Source: Neolewinella xylanilytica (GTDB lineage: Bacteria > Bacteroidota > Bacteroidia > Chitinophagales > Saprospiraceae). Taken from it: 64,000 nucleotides of DNA. Below, piece by piece: positions 48,514-59,698 of the stretch (position 1 is its first letter; every line of letters begins with the position of its first letter). Under the pieces are notes generated by a model. That model saw only the letters and a list, made by a program, of their open reading frames with translations. It made no database searches and was not told where the DNA came from. Position numbers and translations under genes: made by a program. The DNA lies in contig NZ_PTJC01000006.1 in assembly GCF_002934605.1 (NCBI RefSeq), positions 1,922,001 through 1,986,000 on the forward strand. The letters run 5' to 3'.

Positions 48514-50754
48514 TTATCCCTCGAGTATGGTCGCCAGGGTGTCGTTATGGCGCATCTCCCAGGCCAGGAGGTTACCCCAATCTTCCCCGTCAACGGTAAA
48601 GTTGTCTCCCGCCACGCGGCCCAGCACCAGAAATCCGACACCGTGGTGGTGCAACAATTCCTCCAGATCGCCGGTCCGCGACTCGTCCGCGCTGACGACC
48701 ACTCTACCCTGGGCCTCGCCAAACAGGAAGGCATCCTTGCGGATTTGCTGGTCCGTTTCAACCGTGAAGCCATGGCCGCCCGCGATCGCCGACTCGGCCA
48801 ACGACTGGAACAACCCGCCGTCGCTCACGTCGTGGGCGCTCTTGATGTGTTCTCCCCGGATCGCAGCCAGGATGGCAGCGTGCAATTTCTGTTCTTGCTT
48901 CAGGTCGAAGTACGGAACGGAACTGAATTCAATATCGTGGATGGTCCGCAGGTACTCCGAGGAGCCAAGATCTTCCTTGCTATCGCCGACGAGGTAAATC
49001 ACGTCGTCCTGATCCTTGAAATCGAGCGACATGGTCCGCTTGATATTATCAACGATGCCGAGCATGCCGATCGTTGGGGTCGGGTAAACCGGCTCTACCC
49101 GGCCGCCCTCGTACTGAGACTGGTTGTAGAAACTGACGTTGCCCCCGGTTACCGGCGTATTGAAGGCGCGACAGGCCTCTCCCATTCCCTTGATCGCGTT
49201 GACGAACTGGTAAAATGCCTCGGGATTGTATGGATTGCCGAAGTTGAGGCAGTTCGTGATGGCCACCGGCTCGCCTCCGGAGCAAACGATGTTGCGGGCC
49301 GCTTCCGCTACCGCGATCATCGTACCGACGTAGGGATCCGCGTAAACATATGCGGAATTGCAGTCGGTCGTGACCGCAAGTGCCTTGTCGGTACCCTTAA
49401 GCCGTACCAGACCGGCATCGGACGGGGTGACTTCCGTGATGCTGTTGGTACGTACCGTACCGTCGTACTGGTCCGTAATCCAGTGCTTGCTCACCAAACT
49501 CGGGGCTTTGAATAGTTTTTCCGCGACGGAGCGCAGGTCCGAGGGAACCGGCACGTCGTCCATATTGAACTGGTCAACCTTATCCAAATAGGCCGGCCGG
49601 CGGGTTTCTCGCTCGTAAACCGGTGCGCCACCACCGAGCACTAGGGGTTCACTCGGCACGTCGGCGACTAATTCTCCGCCGGCGTAGAACTCCAGGCGAC
49701 CGGTGTCGGTCACCTCGCCGATCTGCTCGCACTCCAGGTCCCACTTGTCGAAGACCGCCAGTAATTCCGCTTCCCGGCCCTTTTGGCAGACGATCAGCAT
49801 CCGCTCCTGACTTTCGCTCAGTAGGATTTCCCAGGGTTTCATGTCCGCCTGCCGCGTCGGCACCTTGTCCAGGTCGATGCGCATGCCCGTTTTGGACTTC
49901 GCGCTCATTTCGGAAGTCGAACAGGTGATGCCCGCCGCCCCCATGTCCTGCATGCCGACTACGGCACCCGTTGCGATCACTTCCAGACTGGCTTCGAGCA
50001 GGAGCTTCTCCTGGAAAGGGTCACCAACCTGTACGGCCGGCAGGTCTTCGGCACTATCCTCGGTGAGGTCCGCCGAGGCGAAGGTGGCGCCGTGAATGCC
50101 GTCCTTCCCGGTGGCGGAACCAACGATGAAGACCGGGTTGCCGGGTCCGTCGGCGGAAGCGGAGACGGTCTCGCCTACTTTCACGATGCCTACCGACATG
50201 GCATTAACCAAAATATTCTGGTTGTAGCTGGGGTGGAAGTAGACTTCCCCGCCCACTACGGGCACGCCGAAACAGTTACCATAATCGCCGATACCCTTGA
50301 CCACTCCGGCTACCAGGTGTTTGGTGTGTGCCAGGTGGGGATCGCCGAACCGCAGACTGTTGAGCGAGGCAATAGGGCGGGCGCCCATAGTGAAGATATC
50401 CCGGTGGATGCCCCCTACCCCGGTGGCCGCCCCCTGATAGGGTTCGATGGCCGAGGGGTGATTGTGGCTCTCAATTTTGAAGGCACATGCCAGTCCGGAA
50501 CCAATGTCTACCAAACCGGCGTTTTCCTCCCCGGCACCGACCAGTAGGCGCTCCCCTTCCCGCGGCAGGGTCTTCAGCCACATAATGGAGTTCTTGTAGG
50601 AGCAGTGCTCGGACCACATGACCGAGAAAATGCTGAGCTCGTTGAAATTCGGGGTGCGCCCGATAATCTCGACGATGCGGTCGTATTCCTCGGCGGTAAG
50701 CCCTAAATTCTTTGCAACGTCGACGTCAACGGAAATAGCGTTATCTGTGGCCAT
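48514..50754 (-). CDS. purL: Phosphoribosylformylglycinamidine synthase subunit PurL (small type)
   Basis: Purine biosynthesis enzyme of 746 residues from the ATG at 50754 (MATDNAISVDVDVAKNLG). It is the ATP-using FGAR-AT domain without the glutaminase, so PurQ and PurS must be supplied from elsewhere. Key regions: SVMWSEHCSYKNSI at the active site, GVGGIHRDIFTMGARPIASL, GMQDMGAAGITCSTSEMSAK, GGEPVAITNCLNFGNPY and HDVSDGGLFQSLAESAI. The length is typical of the small PurL. It forms FGAM from FGAR, ATP and ammonia. It is divergent from groESL across 225 bases. Confidence 0.95.
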   Translation of the reverse strand: MATDNAISVDVDVAKNLGLTAEEYDRIVEIIGRTPNFNELSIFSVMWSEHCSYKNSIMWLKTLPREGERLLVGAGEENAGLVDIGSGLACAFKIESHNHPSAIEPYQGAATGVGGIHRDIFTMGARPIASLNSLRFGDPHLAHTKHLVAGVVKGIGDYGNCFGVPVVGGEVYFHPSYNQNILVNAMSVGIVKVGETVSASADGPGNPVFIVGSATGKDGIHGATFASADLTEDSAEDLPAVQVGDPFQEKLLLEASLEVIATGAVVGMQDMGAAGITCSTSEMSAKSKTGMRIDLDKVPTRQADMKPWEILLSESQERMLIVCQKGREAELLAVFDKWDLECEQIGEVTDTGRLEFYAGGELVADVPSEPLVLGGGAPVYERETRRPAYLDKVDQFNMDDVPVPSDLRSVAEKLFKAPSLVSKHWITDQYDGTVRTNSITEVTPSDAGLVRLKGTDKALAVTTDCNSAYVYADPYVGTMIAVAEAARNIVCSGGEPVAITNCLNFGNPYNPEAFYQFVNAIKGMGEACRAFNTPVTGGNVSFYNQSQYEGGRVEPVYPTPTIGMLGIVDNIKRTMSLDFKDQDDVIYLVGDSKEDLGSSEYLRTIHDIEFSSVPYFDLKQEQKLHAAILAAIRGEHIKSAHDVSDGGLFQSLAESAIAGGHGFTVETDQQIRKDAFLFGEAQGRVVVSADESRTGDLEELLHHHGVGFLVLGRVAGDNFTVDGEDWGNLLAWEMRHNDTLATILEG

Positions 50755-50869
50755 GTACGGGGTTGATTGAGCGCCCAAAAGTAGGAAAAATAGCCAATGC
50801 AACCGCTACGCACGCTAGCACCCCGGGAGCAGCACTGTCACGCACCGGCGGCATGTGTGTCCAGCATCT

Positions 50870-50908
50870 GACAAATTGTCTGCCAACGCTAGCTGGCATG
50901 GTGTTCGT
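50870..50908 (+). promoter_or_regulatory. Candidate regulatory elements upstream of groESL
   Basis: An imperfect palindrome CTGACAAATTGTCTG (arms GACAA/TTGTC, 50870-50880) is followed by TGGCATGGTGTTCGT at 50894-50908, which partly resembles a sigma-54 -24/-12 promoter (TGGCAC...TTGCW; the -12 part matches poorly). No CIRCE repeat (TTAGCACTC-N9-GAGTGCTAA) was found, so HrcA control is not supported. The assignment is tentative. Confidence 0.3.
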
Positions 50909-50979
50909 ACCCCGGATAGCACGACGGTCATTGCCGTCGGTGAGAACAAACTAATTATTTCAACCAAAACATACCATAC

Positions 50980-51243
50980 ATGAAGCCGATCAACGATCGA
51001 GTAGTGGTCAAGCCCGCTCCCGCCGAAGAAAAAACCAGCGGAGGGATCATCGTACCCGACACCGCAAAGGAGAAGCCACAACGTGGCGAAGTAATCGCCG
51101 TAGGACCGGGGAAAGAAGGCAACGCCATGACCGTGAGCGTTGGCGACATCGTTCTCTACGGCAAATATGCCGGACAGGAACTTAAGCACGAAGGTCAGGA
51201 CCTGCTCATCATGCGGGAGGACGACATCCTCGTTATCCTTTAG
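50980..51243 (+). CDS. groS: Co-chaperonin GroES
   Basis: Ten-kDa co-chaperonin of 87 residues, slightly short for the family (about 90-97). Core motif: [42 protein letters not shown] with the mobile loop, then [20 protein letters not shown] and the end [12 protein letters not shown]. It caps GroEL rings during protein folding. It is 51 bases upstream of groEL on the same strand and forms the usual operon; the divergent intergenic region carries the promoter. Confidence 0.96.
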   Translation: MKPINDRVVVKPAPAEEKTSGGIIVPDTAKEKPQRGEVIAVGPGKEGNAMTVSVGDIVLYGKYAGQELKHEGQDLLIMREDDILVIL

Positions 51244-51288
51244 GATTTCCAGCCAGCAATTGCATTTAACCAACCGATAAAATAATAA

Positions 51289-52944
<1,656 letters not shown>

Positions 52945-52968
52945 TCACGCCCACCCACACCGTTAAGG

Positions 52969-53009
52969 AAAACCCCGGATGGCTTCCGCCACCGGGGTTT
53001 TCTCTTTTT
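52969..53009 (+). terminator. Intrinsic terminator of groESL
   Basis: AAAACCCCGG (52969-52978) pairs perfectly with CCGGGGTTTT (52992-53001), with an inner TGG/CCA pairing, and is followed by ctcttttta. It starts 24 bases after the groEL stop. Confidence 0.92.
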
Positions 53010-53046
53010 AGTAAACCAATTATCAGCATTTATTCTTTGATCATCA

Positions 53047-53547
53047 ATGGAATTACAAGAGGGAAAGGAAAAGTTTATCGAAGCCTGGGGAACGCTCGGC
53101 AGTTCCTGGGGCGTAACCCGCACCATGGCCCAGATTCACGCCCTGTTGTTGGTGGCCAACGAGCCGTTGAGTACCGATGACATTATGGAACAACTCCAGA
53201 TCAGCCGCGGGAACGTCAATACCAATACCCGGATGCTTCTGGAGTGGGGACTGGCACACAAAAAATTGATCACCGGCGAACGCAAGGAATTTTTTATCGG
53301 TGAAAAAGATATGTCCAAAGTGGTGAAAAACATCATCATTGCCCGCAAAAAGCGGGAACTGGAACCGATGCTCCGGCTACTGGACGACCTGACCGGAGTG
53401 GAAGGGAAGTCGGAGGAAGCCGATGAGTTCCGTACCGTGGTAAAGGACTTAAAGCTGTACAGCCACAAAGCGGATTCCGCCCTGGCCGCTTTGGTGAAAG
53501 TGGATAGCAACTGGTTTTTCTCCACCTTCCTGACCATGATTAAATAG
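53047..53547 (+). CDS. GbsR/MarR family transcriptional regulator
   Basis: Winged-helix regulator of 166 residues. The DNA-binding part reads WGVTRTMAQIHALLLVANEP, LSTDDIMEQLQISRGNVNTN and TRMLLEWGLAHKKLITGERK, matching the GbsR-like MarR group; the C-terminal half is a helical dimerisation arm (ARKKRELEPMLRLLDDL). Bacillus GbsR senses choline, but in Bacteroidota the ligand of these proteins is unknown. It lies 102 bases after groEL behind a terminator, so it is a separate transcript. No target is obvious nearby. Confidence 0.9.
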   Translation: MELQEGKEKFIEAWGTLGSSWGVTRTMAQIHALLLVANEPLSTDDIMEQLQISRGNVNTNTRMLLEWGLAHKKLITGERKEFFIGEKDMSKVVKNIIIARKKRELEPMLRLLDDLTGVEGKSEEADEFRTVVKDLKLYSHKADSALAALVKVDSNWFFSTFLTMIK

Positions 53548-53552
53548 TCGGG

Positions 53553-54332
53553 CTAGCGGCCTTCTTCCAGCGGCTCGATGAGCATCCAGCCTCCCTTCGC
53601 TTCGTTCGATTGCAGCGTGAAGCTACGGTCGTACGGCGGATACAGGATCTCCGACCGCTGGGTACCCAAATGCCCCACCACGGTTACCCGCCGGGCGGCT
53701 TGACTGCTGTCGCGGAAGATGATCTGTACCCTGCCGACATCCGCGATATAAACCAGGTAATTGTTTTCCGCATCGGTGGCCGCCACCGTACCCGGAGGCG
53801 GTGCTTCCCCGAGCAATTCGTCGTCGATCCGCATATCCCAGAAACGCACGTGGCGCTCCACGGTGCGGGCCGCCCGAAAGCTGTTCAGCGCCGTCTGGAC
53901 CGGTTGTCGGTATCCCGCCGCCGGGCTGCCGGCAAGCAGGGCCGCGTTGAAGGAAGCTACACTGTTTGCCACGGTAAACCCATAGGGCAGGCCGGAGGTA
54001 TCGATTACTACCCCGAGCTTCGCGCCTAGGGAGTAGGCCGAACTAAGTATTGTGTTGGATAGCTCCGATCCATTGAACGCGAGGTAGTTGCCACCGCTGA
54101 CTGCGATTCGGTTTATTAGCTCCCCGAGAGATGACGTATCGAGCGGCTGCCCGCGTAAATCAAAGCCGAGCAGCAGGTTCGGTGATCCGTCGATCGTGAA
54201 ATAGGTAGAATCTTCCGTCCAGGTTTCCGGTATGATCGGACCGACGGTGCCCCCGTCACGAATGGCGTCTTCGCAGGAGGTCAACCCTGCCAAAGCAATT
54301 AGTCCAATGGCGAGCCAGCGCAGTATCTTCAC
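53553..54332 (-). CDS. Hypothetical lipoprotein
   Basis: Exported protein of 259 residues with a clear lipoprotein signal (MKILRWLAIGLIALAGLTSC). The mature part is rich in beta strands and small residues, for example TYFTIDGSPNLLLGFDLRGQ, NYLVYIADVGRVQIIFRDSS and ARRVTVVGHLGTQRSE; I do not recognise a domain. No repeats, Cys pairs or catalytic motifs stand out. It converges on the GbsR-like gene with 5 bases between and is divergent from ubiX. Likely an envelope protein specific to this lineage. Confidence 0.75.
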   Translation of the reverse strand: MKILRWLAIGLIALAGLTSCEDAIRDGGTVGPIIPETWTEDSTYFTIDGSPNLLLGFDLRGQPLDTSSLGELINRIAVSGGNYLAFNGSELSNTILSSAYSLGAKLGVVIDTSGLPYGFTVANSVASFNAALLAGSPAAGYRQPVQTALNSFRAARTVERHVRFWDMRIDDELLGEAPPPGTVAATDAENNYLVYIADVGRVQIIFRDSSQAARRVTVVGHLGTQRSEILYPPYDRSFTLQSNEAKGGWMLIEPLEEGR

Positions 54333-54407
54333 GCTCCCAAGTTAGCATTAGCCCGACAATCGGAACTAAGGCAACCTATACCCTAGCCCGGCGTTAGCCG
54401 GATAAGA

Positions 54408-55007
54408 ATGATTAAGATGTCAGGTAGAAATATCGTAGTCGCCGTTGGCGGAAGCAGCGGGTCGCTATACGCCAAGGTGTTATTCGACCGCCTCCGAGAT
54501 ATAAAGTCAAAATGGGAAAATGTTGGAGTAGTACTGACCGAGAACGGTAAATACAACTGGCAATTCGAACTTGGGAACGAAGACTGGAAGCAGTATCCGT
54601 TCACTTACTACGGCCAGCGTGACTTCATGGCCCCGTTTGCCTCCGGAAGTGCCCGCTACGACACGATGATCGTTTGCCCCTGTAGCATGGGACTGATGGC
54701 ACGGATCGCGGGGGGCATCTCCAACGACCTGATCACGCGGGCCGCCGATGTTGTACTTAAGGAGCGCCGGCGCCTCATCGTGGTGCCGCGGGAGGCTCCC
54801 TACAGCCTGATCCACCTGAAAAACATGGTATCGATCACCGAGGCCGGTGGCGTCGTTTGTCCGGCGGTACCGTCCTTTTACAACCAGGCCGAAACCGCGG
54901 AGGAAATCGTGCGTACAATCGTCGACCGGGTGCTGGACCTCGCTGGATTCGATTTAGACGACACCTTTCGCTGGGGGGACCGGGAAACCCACGATGACGG
55001 GGACTAA
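54408..55007 (+). CDS. ubiX: UbiX family flavin prenyltransferase
   Basis: Flavoprotein of 199 residues; the ATG at 54417 (MSGRNIVVAVGGSSGSLYAK) is an alternative start three codons in. FMN-binding GGSSGSLYAKVLFDRL, the conserved VCPCSMGLMARIAGGISNDLITRAADVVLKE in outline, and the prenyl-binding LIVVPREAPYSLIHLKNM are present. UbiX attaches a dimethylallyl unit to FMN to make the prenylated cofactor of UbiD-type decarboxylases; the decarboxylase is not in this window. In a futalosine-pathway organism this pair could serve late menaquinone steps (inference). Confidence 0.92.
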   Translation: MIKMSGRNIVVAVGGSSGSLYAKVLFDRLRDIKSKWENVGVVLTENGKYNWQFELGNEDWKQYPFTYYGQRDFMAPFASGSARYDTMIVCPCSMGLMARIAGGISNDLITRAADVVLKERRRLIVVPREAPYSLIHLKNMVSITEAGGVVCPAVPSFYNQAETAEEIVRTIVDRVLDLAGFDLDDTFRWGDRETHDDGD

Positions 55008-55061
55008 AGCCCCAGCCACCCCTTTCCCCCTTCCATCATACACTACAAAGCCCTTACCAGC

Positions 55062-56222
55062 ATGTCCGATTCCCTCACCTTAGCTTTTCCTACGCTCGCC
55101 GGTCTGGAAGATGTCCTCGCCGCTGAAGTCCGGGAACTGGGAGCGGAAGACGTGGAGGTCGGCCGGCGGGTGGTCACCGCCAGGGGAACCATGGAGACCG
55201 TATACCGGGCCAACTTGGAACTTCGAACGGCACTCCGGGTGCTCATTAACATCGATTCGTTCACAGTCAACAACGAACAGGAGCTGTACGACCGCCTACG
55301 GGCCAACAATTGGCGGAAGTACTTGCTCCCCGAAGGCACCCTGATCGTGGACGTGGTAGATCCCGGCCGGTGGTTTCGGAATACCCACTTCATTGCCCAG
55401 CTGACGAAGGATGCCGTTGTGGATCAGTTTCGGGATAAGTACGGCACCCGGCCGGGAGTCGATAAAGATGCCCCCGACTTACGCATTCACCTCCGCATCA
55501 CGGGTCGGGGAGAAACCCTGCTGAGTGTCGACAGTTCCGGCGACGGTCTTCACCGCCGCGGCTACCGCCGTCGTACGGGGGAAGCCCCCATCAACGAAGT
55601 GCTGGCGGCCGGTCTGCTGCAGATGGCCGGCTACACCGGCGACCAGGTACTCGTCGATCCCATGTGCGGATCCGGCACTTTTCTCGTCGAAGCCGCCACT
55701 CTGGCTACCCGCCGCCCGCCCGGGCTGCTCCGGGAGTTTGGCTTCCAACGGTGGCCGGACTTCGACCTTCCCGCCTACAGTGCCGTTCGCCAGGCAGCCC
55801 TGGACCGGATCCGGCCTGCTCCCTACCCCATCCTCGGATCGGACATCGACGGACTCGCCGTAGCCGTCACCCGCGCCACGGTAGAGCGCGCCAAAGTGGA
55901 TGGATGCGTGGAACTGCGACAGGCAGCCTTCGGGGAGTTGGCTCCACCCTCCGTTCGTAATGATCCCGATGTTGCGCGACTGATCGTAACCAACCCGCCC
56001 TATGAAATGCGGATGGAAACCGGCGACATCGAGGGTTTTTACCGGGAGATCGGGGATACGCTAAAGTCCAACTGGGCGGGATACACCGCCTGGCTAATTT
56101 CCGCCAATCCGGCCGCCGTGAAGTCGGTCGGGCTGCGCAGCAGCCGGAAAATCCCCGTCATGAACGGCCCGGTAGAGGCCCGCTTCGTCAAGTACGAACT
56201 GTACCGCGGTTCCAAAGACTGA
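55062..56222 (+). CDS. THUMP domain RNA methyltransferase (RlmL/YpsC-like)
   Basis: Class I SAM-dependent methyltransferase of 386 residues. N-terminal THUMP domain (FPTLAGLEDVLAAEVRELGA through RWFRNTHFIAQLTKDAVVDQ) followed by the UPF0020 catalytic domain: YRRRTGEAPINEVLAAGLLQ, VDPMCGSGTFLVEAATLA, ILGSDIDGLAVAVTRATVER and the NPPY catalytic motif in IVTNPPYEMRM. It corresponds to the N-terminal, m2G2445-type half of RlmKL or to YpsC, and modifies 23S rRNA guanosine. It is 54 bases downstream of ubiX on the same strand. Confidence 0.92.
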   Translation: MSDSLTLAFPTLAGLEDVLAAEVRELGAEDVEVGRRVVTARGTMETVYRANLELRTALRVLINIDSFTVNNEQELYDRLRANNWRKYLLPEGTLIVDVVDPGRWFRNTHFIAQLTKDAVVDQFRDKYGTRPGVDKDAPDLRIHLRITGRGETLLSVDSSGDGLHRRGYRRRTGEAPINEVLAAGLLQMAGYTGDQVLVDPMCGSGTFLVEAATLATRRPPGLLREFGFQRWPDFDLPAYSAVRQAALDRIRPAPYPILGSDIDGLAVAVTRATVERAKVDGCVELRQAAFGELAPPSVRNDPDVARLIVTNPPYEMRMETGDIEGFYREIGDTLKSNWAGYTAWLISANPAAVKSVGLRSSRKIPVMNGPVEARFVKYELYRGSKD

Positions 56223-56298
56223 ATTGGCGATCCAGCTTACCGTGTTTTGCCGGAGATGGCACCTGCGCTCCGCCGCCCAATCCCTTGAAGTAGTAGCG

Positions 56299-57402
56299 CT
56301 AGCGGGAGGCGTGAATCAGGCCGCCCCCTACCACGTCGTCGCCTTCGTAGAAGACCGCACTTTGCCCCGGTGCAACGCCGCGTACGTCGGCGTAGAACTC
56401 CACTTCCATCCGGTCGGCGGCAAACTGGGTCACCCGGCTGAGGGTGCCGGGATCCTTGTAGCGCACTTTGGTCACGAATTCTACCCCTTCGGTGGGAAGC
56501 TCGGCGTACTTCTGCAGCGTGGCTCCCCCGACCATCATGCCGTTCTTGACGAGGGCGTCCACGGGCCCCAGCGTGACGGTATTGGTATCGGCGTCGATCT
56601 TGGTGACGTACATGGGTTGGCCGAAGGCCTGGCCGAGCCCCTTCCGCTGACCGATGGTGTAGAAGGGATAGCCGTCGTGGGTGCCGATTGTTTCCCCTTC
56701 GATGTTGACGAATCGGCCGCCAGCCACCTGGGTTTCTAATTCCGGCAACCGCCGTTTCAGGAAGCCGCGGTAGTCGTTGTCGGGTACGAAGCAGATCTCG
56801 AAGCTTTCGGCCTTTTTGCTCAGTTCCTCGTAGCCGAAGTCGTAGGCAAGTTGGCGGACTTCCGGTTTGGTCATGTGCCCCAGGGGGAAGCGGCTGCGGG
56901 CCATACACTCCTGGCTAAGTCCCCAGAGTACGTAGCTCTGATCCTTTTTGTCATCGGCGCTTTTGCGCACGTGCCAGCGGCCGGCGTCGGTTTGCCGCAG
57001 CTGGGCGTAGTGCCCGGTGGCGATGAATTCGCAGTCCATCGCATCGGCCCGCTTCAGCAGGGCGCTCCACTTGATGTGGGTGTTGCATAGGACGCAGGGG
57101 TTGGGCGTGCGTCCCGCCATGTATTCGTCGACGAAGTTGTCGATGACGTGATCGCCGAATTCGTCGCGGATATCGATAATGAAGTGGGGAAAACCCATTT
57201 CGACGGCCACGGAGCGGGCGTCGTTGATGGAGTCCAGGCTGCAGCAGCCAGTTTCCTTTTTACTTCCGCCGCTGTTGGCGTAGTCCCACGTTTTCATGGT
57301 GATGCCGACCACTTCGTAGCCCTGCTCGTGCAGGATCATGGCCGTTACGGTGCTGTCGATACCGCCGCTCATCGCGACGAGCACCCGTCCTAGTTTGCTC
57401 AT
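56299..57402 (-). CDS. mnmA: tRNA 2-thiouridylase
   Basis: tRNA-specific 2-thiouridine synthase of 367 residues from the ATG at 57402 (MSKLGRVLVAMSGGIDSTVT); longer readings upstream run into the promoter region of the divergent ABC gene. PP-loop SGGIDSTV, the first active Cys in TPNPCVLCNTHIKW, DQSYVLWGL, and the second Cys in SFEICFVPDNDY are present, then the C-terminal barrel. It places sulfur on U34 of Lys, Glu and Gln tRNAs, fed by a sulfur relay not seen here. It is divergent from the ABC exporter by 93 bases. Confidence 0.95.
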   Translation of the reverse strand: MSKLGRVLVAMSGGIDSTVTAMILHEQGYEVVGITMKTWDYANSGGSKKETGCCSLDSINDARSVAVEMGFPHFIIDIRDEFGDHVIDNFVDEYMAGRTPNPCVLCNTHIKWSALLKRADAMDCEFIATGHYAQLRQTDAGRWHVRKSADDKKDQSYVLWGLSQECMARSRFPLGHMTKPEVRQLAYDFGYEELSKKAESFEICFVPDNDYRGFLKRRLPELETQVAGGRFVNIEGETIGTHDGYPFYTIGQRKGLGQAFGQPMYVTKIDADTNTVTLGPVDALVKNGMMVGGATLQKYAELPTEGVEFVTKVRYKDPGTLSRVTQFAADRMEVEFYADVRGVAPGQSAVFYEGDDVVGGGLIHASR

Positions 57403-57495
57403 ACGTATTAGCTTTTCGCACGGGGTAAAGGGCCCGGCCAAAATCAAGGCAAAGGTAACGGTTTGCGGGCCAGGAGAGTTGCTATATTTACGCCG

Positions 57496-59694
57496 ATGCT
57501 CGGATTCACGTACTACCGACAGTTTGAGGAGATGGATTGCGGGGCCGCCTGCCTGCGCATGATCGCCCGGGCTCACGGCCAGGAGTACGACCTGGAAGAG
57601 CTCCGCGAGCGTACCGGAATCAGTCGTCAGGGGGTCAGTCTGCTGGGAATCAGCGAAGGAGCCGAAAGCATCGGCCTGCAGACGCTGGCGCTGCCGGTGA
57701 GCCTGCAGCAAATCGAGGAGGAAATTCCCCTGCCCTGTATCCTTCCGTGGAACGGGAATCACTTCGTCGTGCTGTACCGGGTGAACGCCGGGCTTTTTTA
57801 CGTGGCGGATCCCGACCCAACCGTCGAAAAAAAGGCGTACGACCGCATGCACTTCGTCGAAGGCTGGTCACACGGTCTAAGCGGCGATGGCCAGTACCAT
57901 GGCAACGTACTCGTATTGGAGCCCACGCCGGCCTTCCGACGGCGCGATCAGGTGGGAAACGACGAAAGCAGTCTGCGTTACGTCCTCCAGTACGTGCTCA
58001 ATTACGGCAAACTACTCTCGAATGTAGGCATCGGGCTCTTCCTGGCCCTGCTGCTCCAGCTGGCCATGCCTTTCCTGCTGAAGAGTATGGTGGACTTCGG
58101 GATCGTGCTGAACGACCCTGACTTCATTCTGCTGGTGGTGATCGCCCAGGCAGTACTGATGCTCACCATGGTGGGGTTAGCCGCACTCCGCCAGTACGCC
58201 GTTACCCACATTGGCACCCGCGTGGATGTGAGCCTCGTCAGCGACTACATCAGCAAGCTTACCCGGCTTCCGATGGAGTTTTTCGACAGCCGTAGCCGGG
58301 GGGACATCTTCCAGCGGCTTATCGACCACGAGCGGCTGCGGGAATTTATGACCGGTACCAACGTATTACGGGTCTTCAATCTGTTGAATTTTCTCGCCTT
58401 CGCCATGGTGCTGGCCGTATGGAACCTCACGATTTTCGTCATCTTCCTGGTCGGCACCCTCCTGAACTTCGGCTGGGTGGGCTACCTGCAGCGGAACCGT
58501 CGGGACCTCGATTTCGAGTACTTCGAGCAATCGGCGCGCAACAAGGAACAGTTGATGGAGATCATCGACGGGATTGAGGAGATAAAACAAAACGATGCGG
58601 CGCGGCACAAACGCTGGGCCTGGGAACGCAAGCGGGCCGGCCTCTACCGGACGCAGCTGCGGCTCACTAAACTCGACCAGCTCCAGCGTACCGGCGGCAC
58701 GGTAGTCGATACCATCAAGAACCTGAGCATTACCCTCGTTGCCGCCCTGGCGGTGATCGACGGCTCGCTGAGCATCGGGGCCCTGGTGGCGATTCACTAC
58801 ATTCTGGCCCAGCTCAATAGCCCCATTGAGGATCTCAGCGAATTCTTCCGGGGCTACCAGGACAGTGCCATCAGCCTCGAGCGGATGAATGAAATTTACC
58901 GGAAGGAGGACGAGTCGACCGGCGGGCAGCACCGGTTACGGATCATCCCCGGGGAGGGCGAACTGAGTGTCCGTGACCTTAGCTTCCGCTACAACACCCC
59001 GGGATCGGGGCTGGTGCTTGATAACGTGACGGCCCGCTTTCCCGCCGGCAAAATCACCGCCGTTGTCGGGGCCTCCGGCAGTGGCAAATCCACCCTGCTA
59101 AAGTTACTACTGGGGTTTTATCAACCCGAAAGTGGGGAAGTGCTGATTGACGGTACCAACCTCAACAGCCTGGATCCCGCGTTCTGGCGCAAAAATATCG
59201 GCGTGGTCAGCCAGGACGGGTTCATCTTCAGCGATACGGTGGCCCGTAACATCGTGCTGGGCGAGCGCGCAATCGACGAACACCGACTGCTGAAGGCCGT
59301 CAAGGTGGCGCAGATCGAGCGCTTCATCGAGCGCCTGCCCGAGCGGTACCAAACCCGGATCGGAGCCAGCGGGCTAAGCCTGAGCAAGGGAGAGCACCAG
59401 CGGATTTTACTGGCCCGGGCAATTTACCATCAGCCTCCCTTTGTTTTTCTGGACGAGCCGACGAGCGGGCTAGACGCCTTTACCGAGGTCACCATTATGG
59501 ACAATCTGTTCGAACACCTCAGTGGCTCTACGGTCGTCATCGTGGCCCACCGCTACGCTACCTTCGAGCAGGCCGATCACATCATCGTGGTCGAGGACGG
59601 CAAGGTGGTGGAGCACGGCAGCCACCGCAGGCTAATGGAAGCCCGCAGCAATTACTTCCGGCTCGTGAAAAATCAAACCCTGCTTGGCAGTTAG
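57496..59694 (+). CDS. C39-peptidase domain ABC transporter (peptide exporter)
   Basis: Exporter of 732 residues from the ATG at 57496 (MLGFTYYRQFEEMDCGAACL). Residues 1 to about 130 form a C39 cysteine peptidase with Cys 15 in EEMDCGAACL, the His in GNHFVVLY and the Asp in ADPDP, so it should cut double-glycine leaders. Then six membrane spans, and an ATPase domain: Walker A GASGSGKST, the signature LSKGEHQ in place of LSGGQ, Walker B FVFLDEPTSGLD, and the switch His in VIVAHRYATF. It processes and exports small peptides. It is the first of two genes, with the HlyD partner 4 bases on; no double-glycine precursor gene is visible next to it. Confidence 0.93.
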   Translation: MLGFTYYRQFEEMDCGAACLRMIARAHGQEYDLEELRERTGISRQGVSLLGISEGAESIGLQTLALPVSLQQIEEEIPLPCILPWNGNHFVVLYRVNAGLFYVADPDPTVEKKAYDRMHFVEGWSHGLSGDGQYHGNVLVLEPTPAFRRRDQVGNDESSLRYVLQYVLNYGKLLSNVGIGLFLALLLQLAMPFLLKSMVDFGIVLNDPDFILLVVIAQAVLMLTMVGLAALRQYAVTHIGTRVDVSLVSDYISKLTRLPMEFFDSRSRGDIFQRLIDHERLREFMTGTNVLRVFNLLNFLAFAMVLAVWNLTIFVIFLVGTLLNFGWVGYLQRNRRDLDFEYFEQSARNKEQLMEIIDGIEEIKQNDAARHKRWAWERKRAGLYRTQLRLTKLDQLQRTGGTVVDTIKNLSITLVAALAVIDGSLSIGALVAIHYILAQLNSPIEDLSEFFRGYQDSAISLERMNEIYRKEDESTGGQHRLRIIPGEGELSVRDLSFRYNTPGSGLVLDNVTARFPAGKITAVVGASGSGKSTLLKLLLGFYQPESGEVLIDGTNLNSLDPAFWRKNIGVVSQDGFIFSDTVARNIVLGERAIDEHRLLKAVKVAQIERFIERLPERYQTRIGASGLSLSKGEHQRILLARAIYHQPPFVFLDEPTSGLDAFTEVTIMDNLFEHLSGSTVVIVAHRYATFEQADHIIVVEDGKVVEHGSHRRLMEARSNYFRLVKNQTLLGS

Positions 59695-59698
59695 TCTC

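Noticed and set aside
50755-50979. CIRCE operator before groESL
   Set aside because: No TTAGCACTC-N9-GAGTGCTAA or near match exists in the gap.
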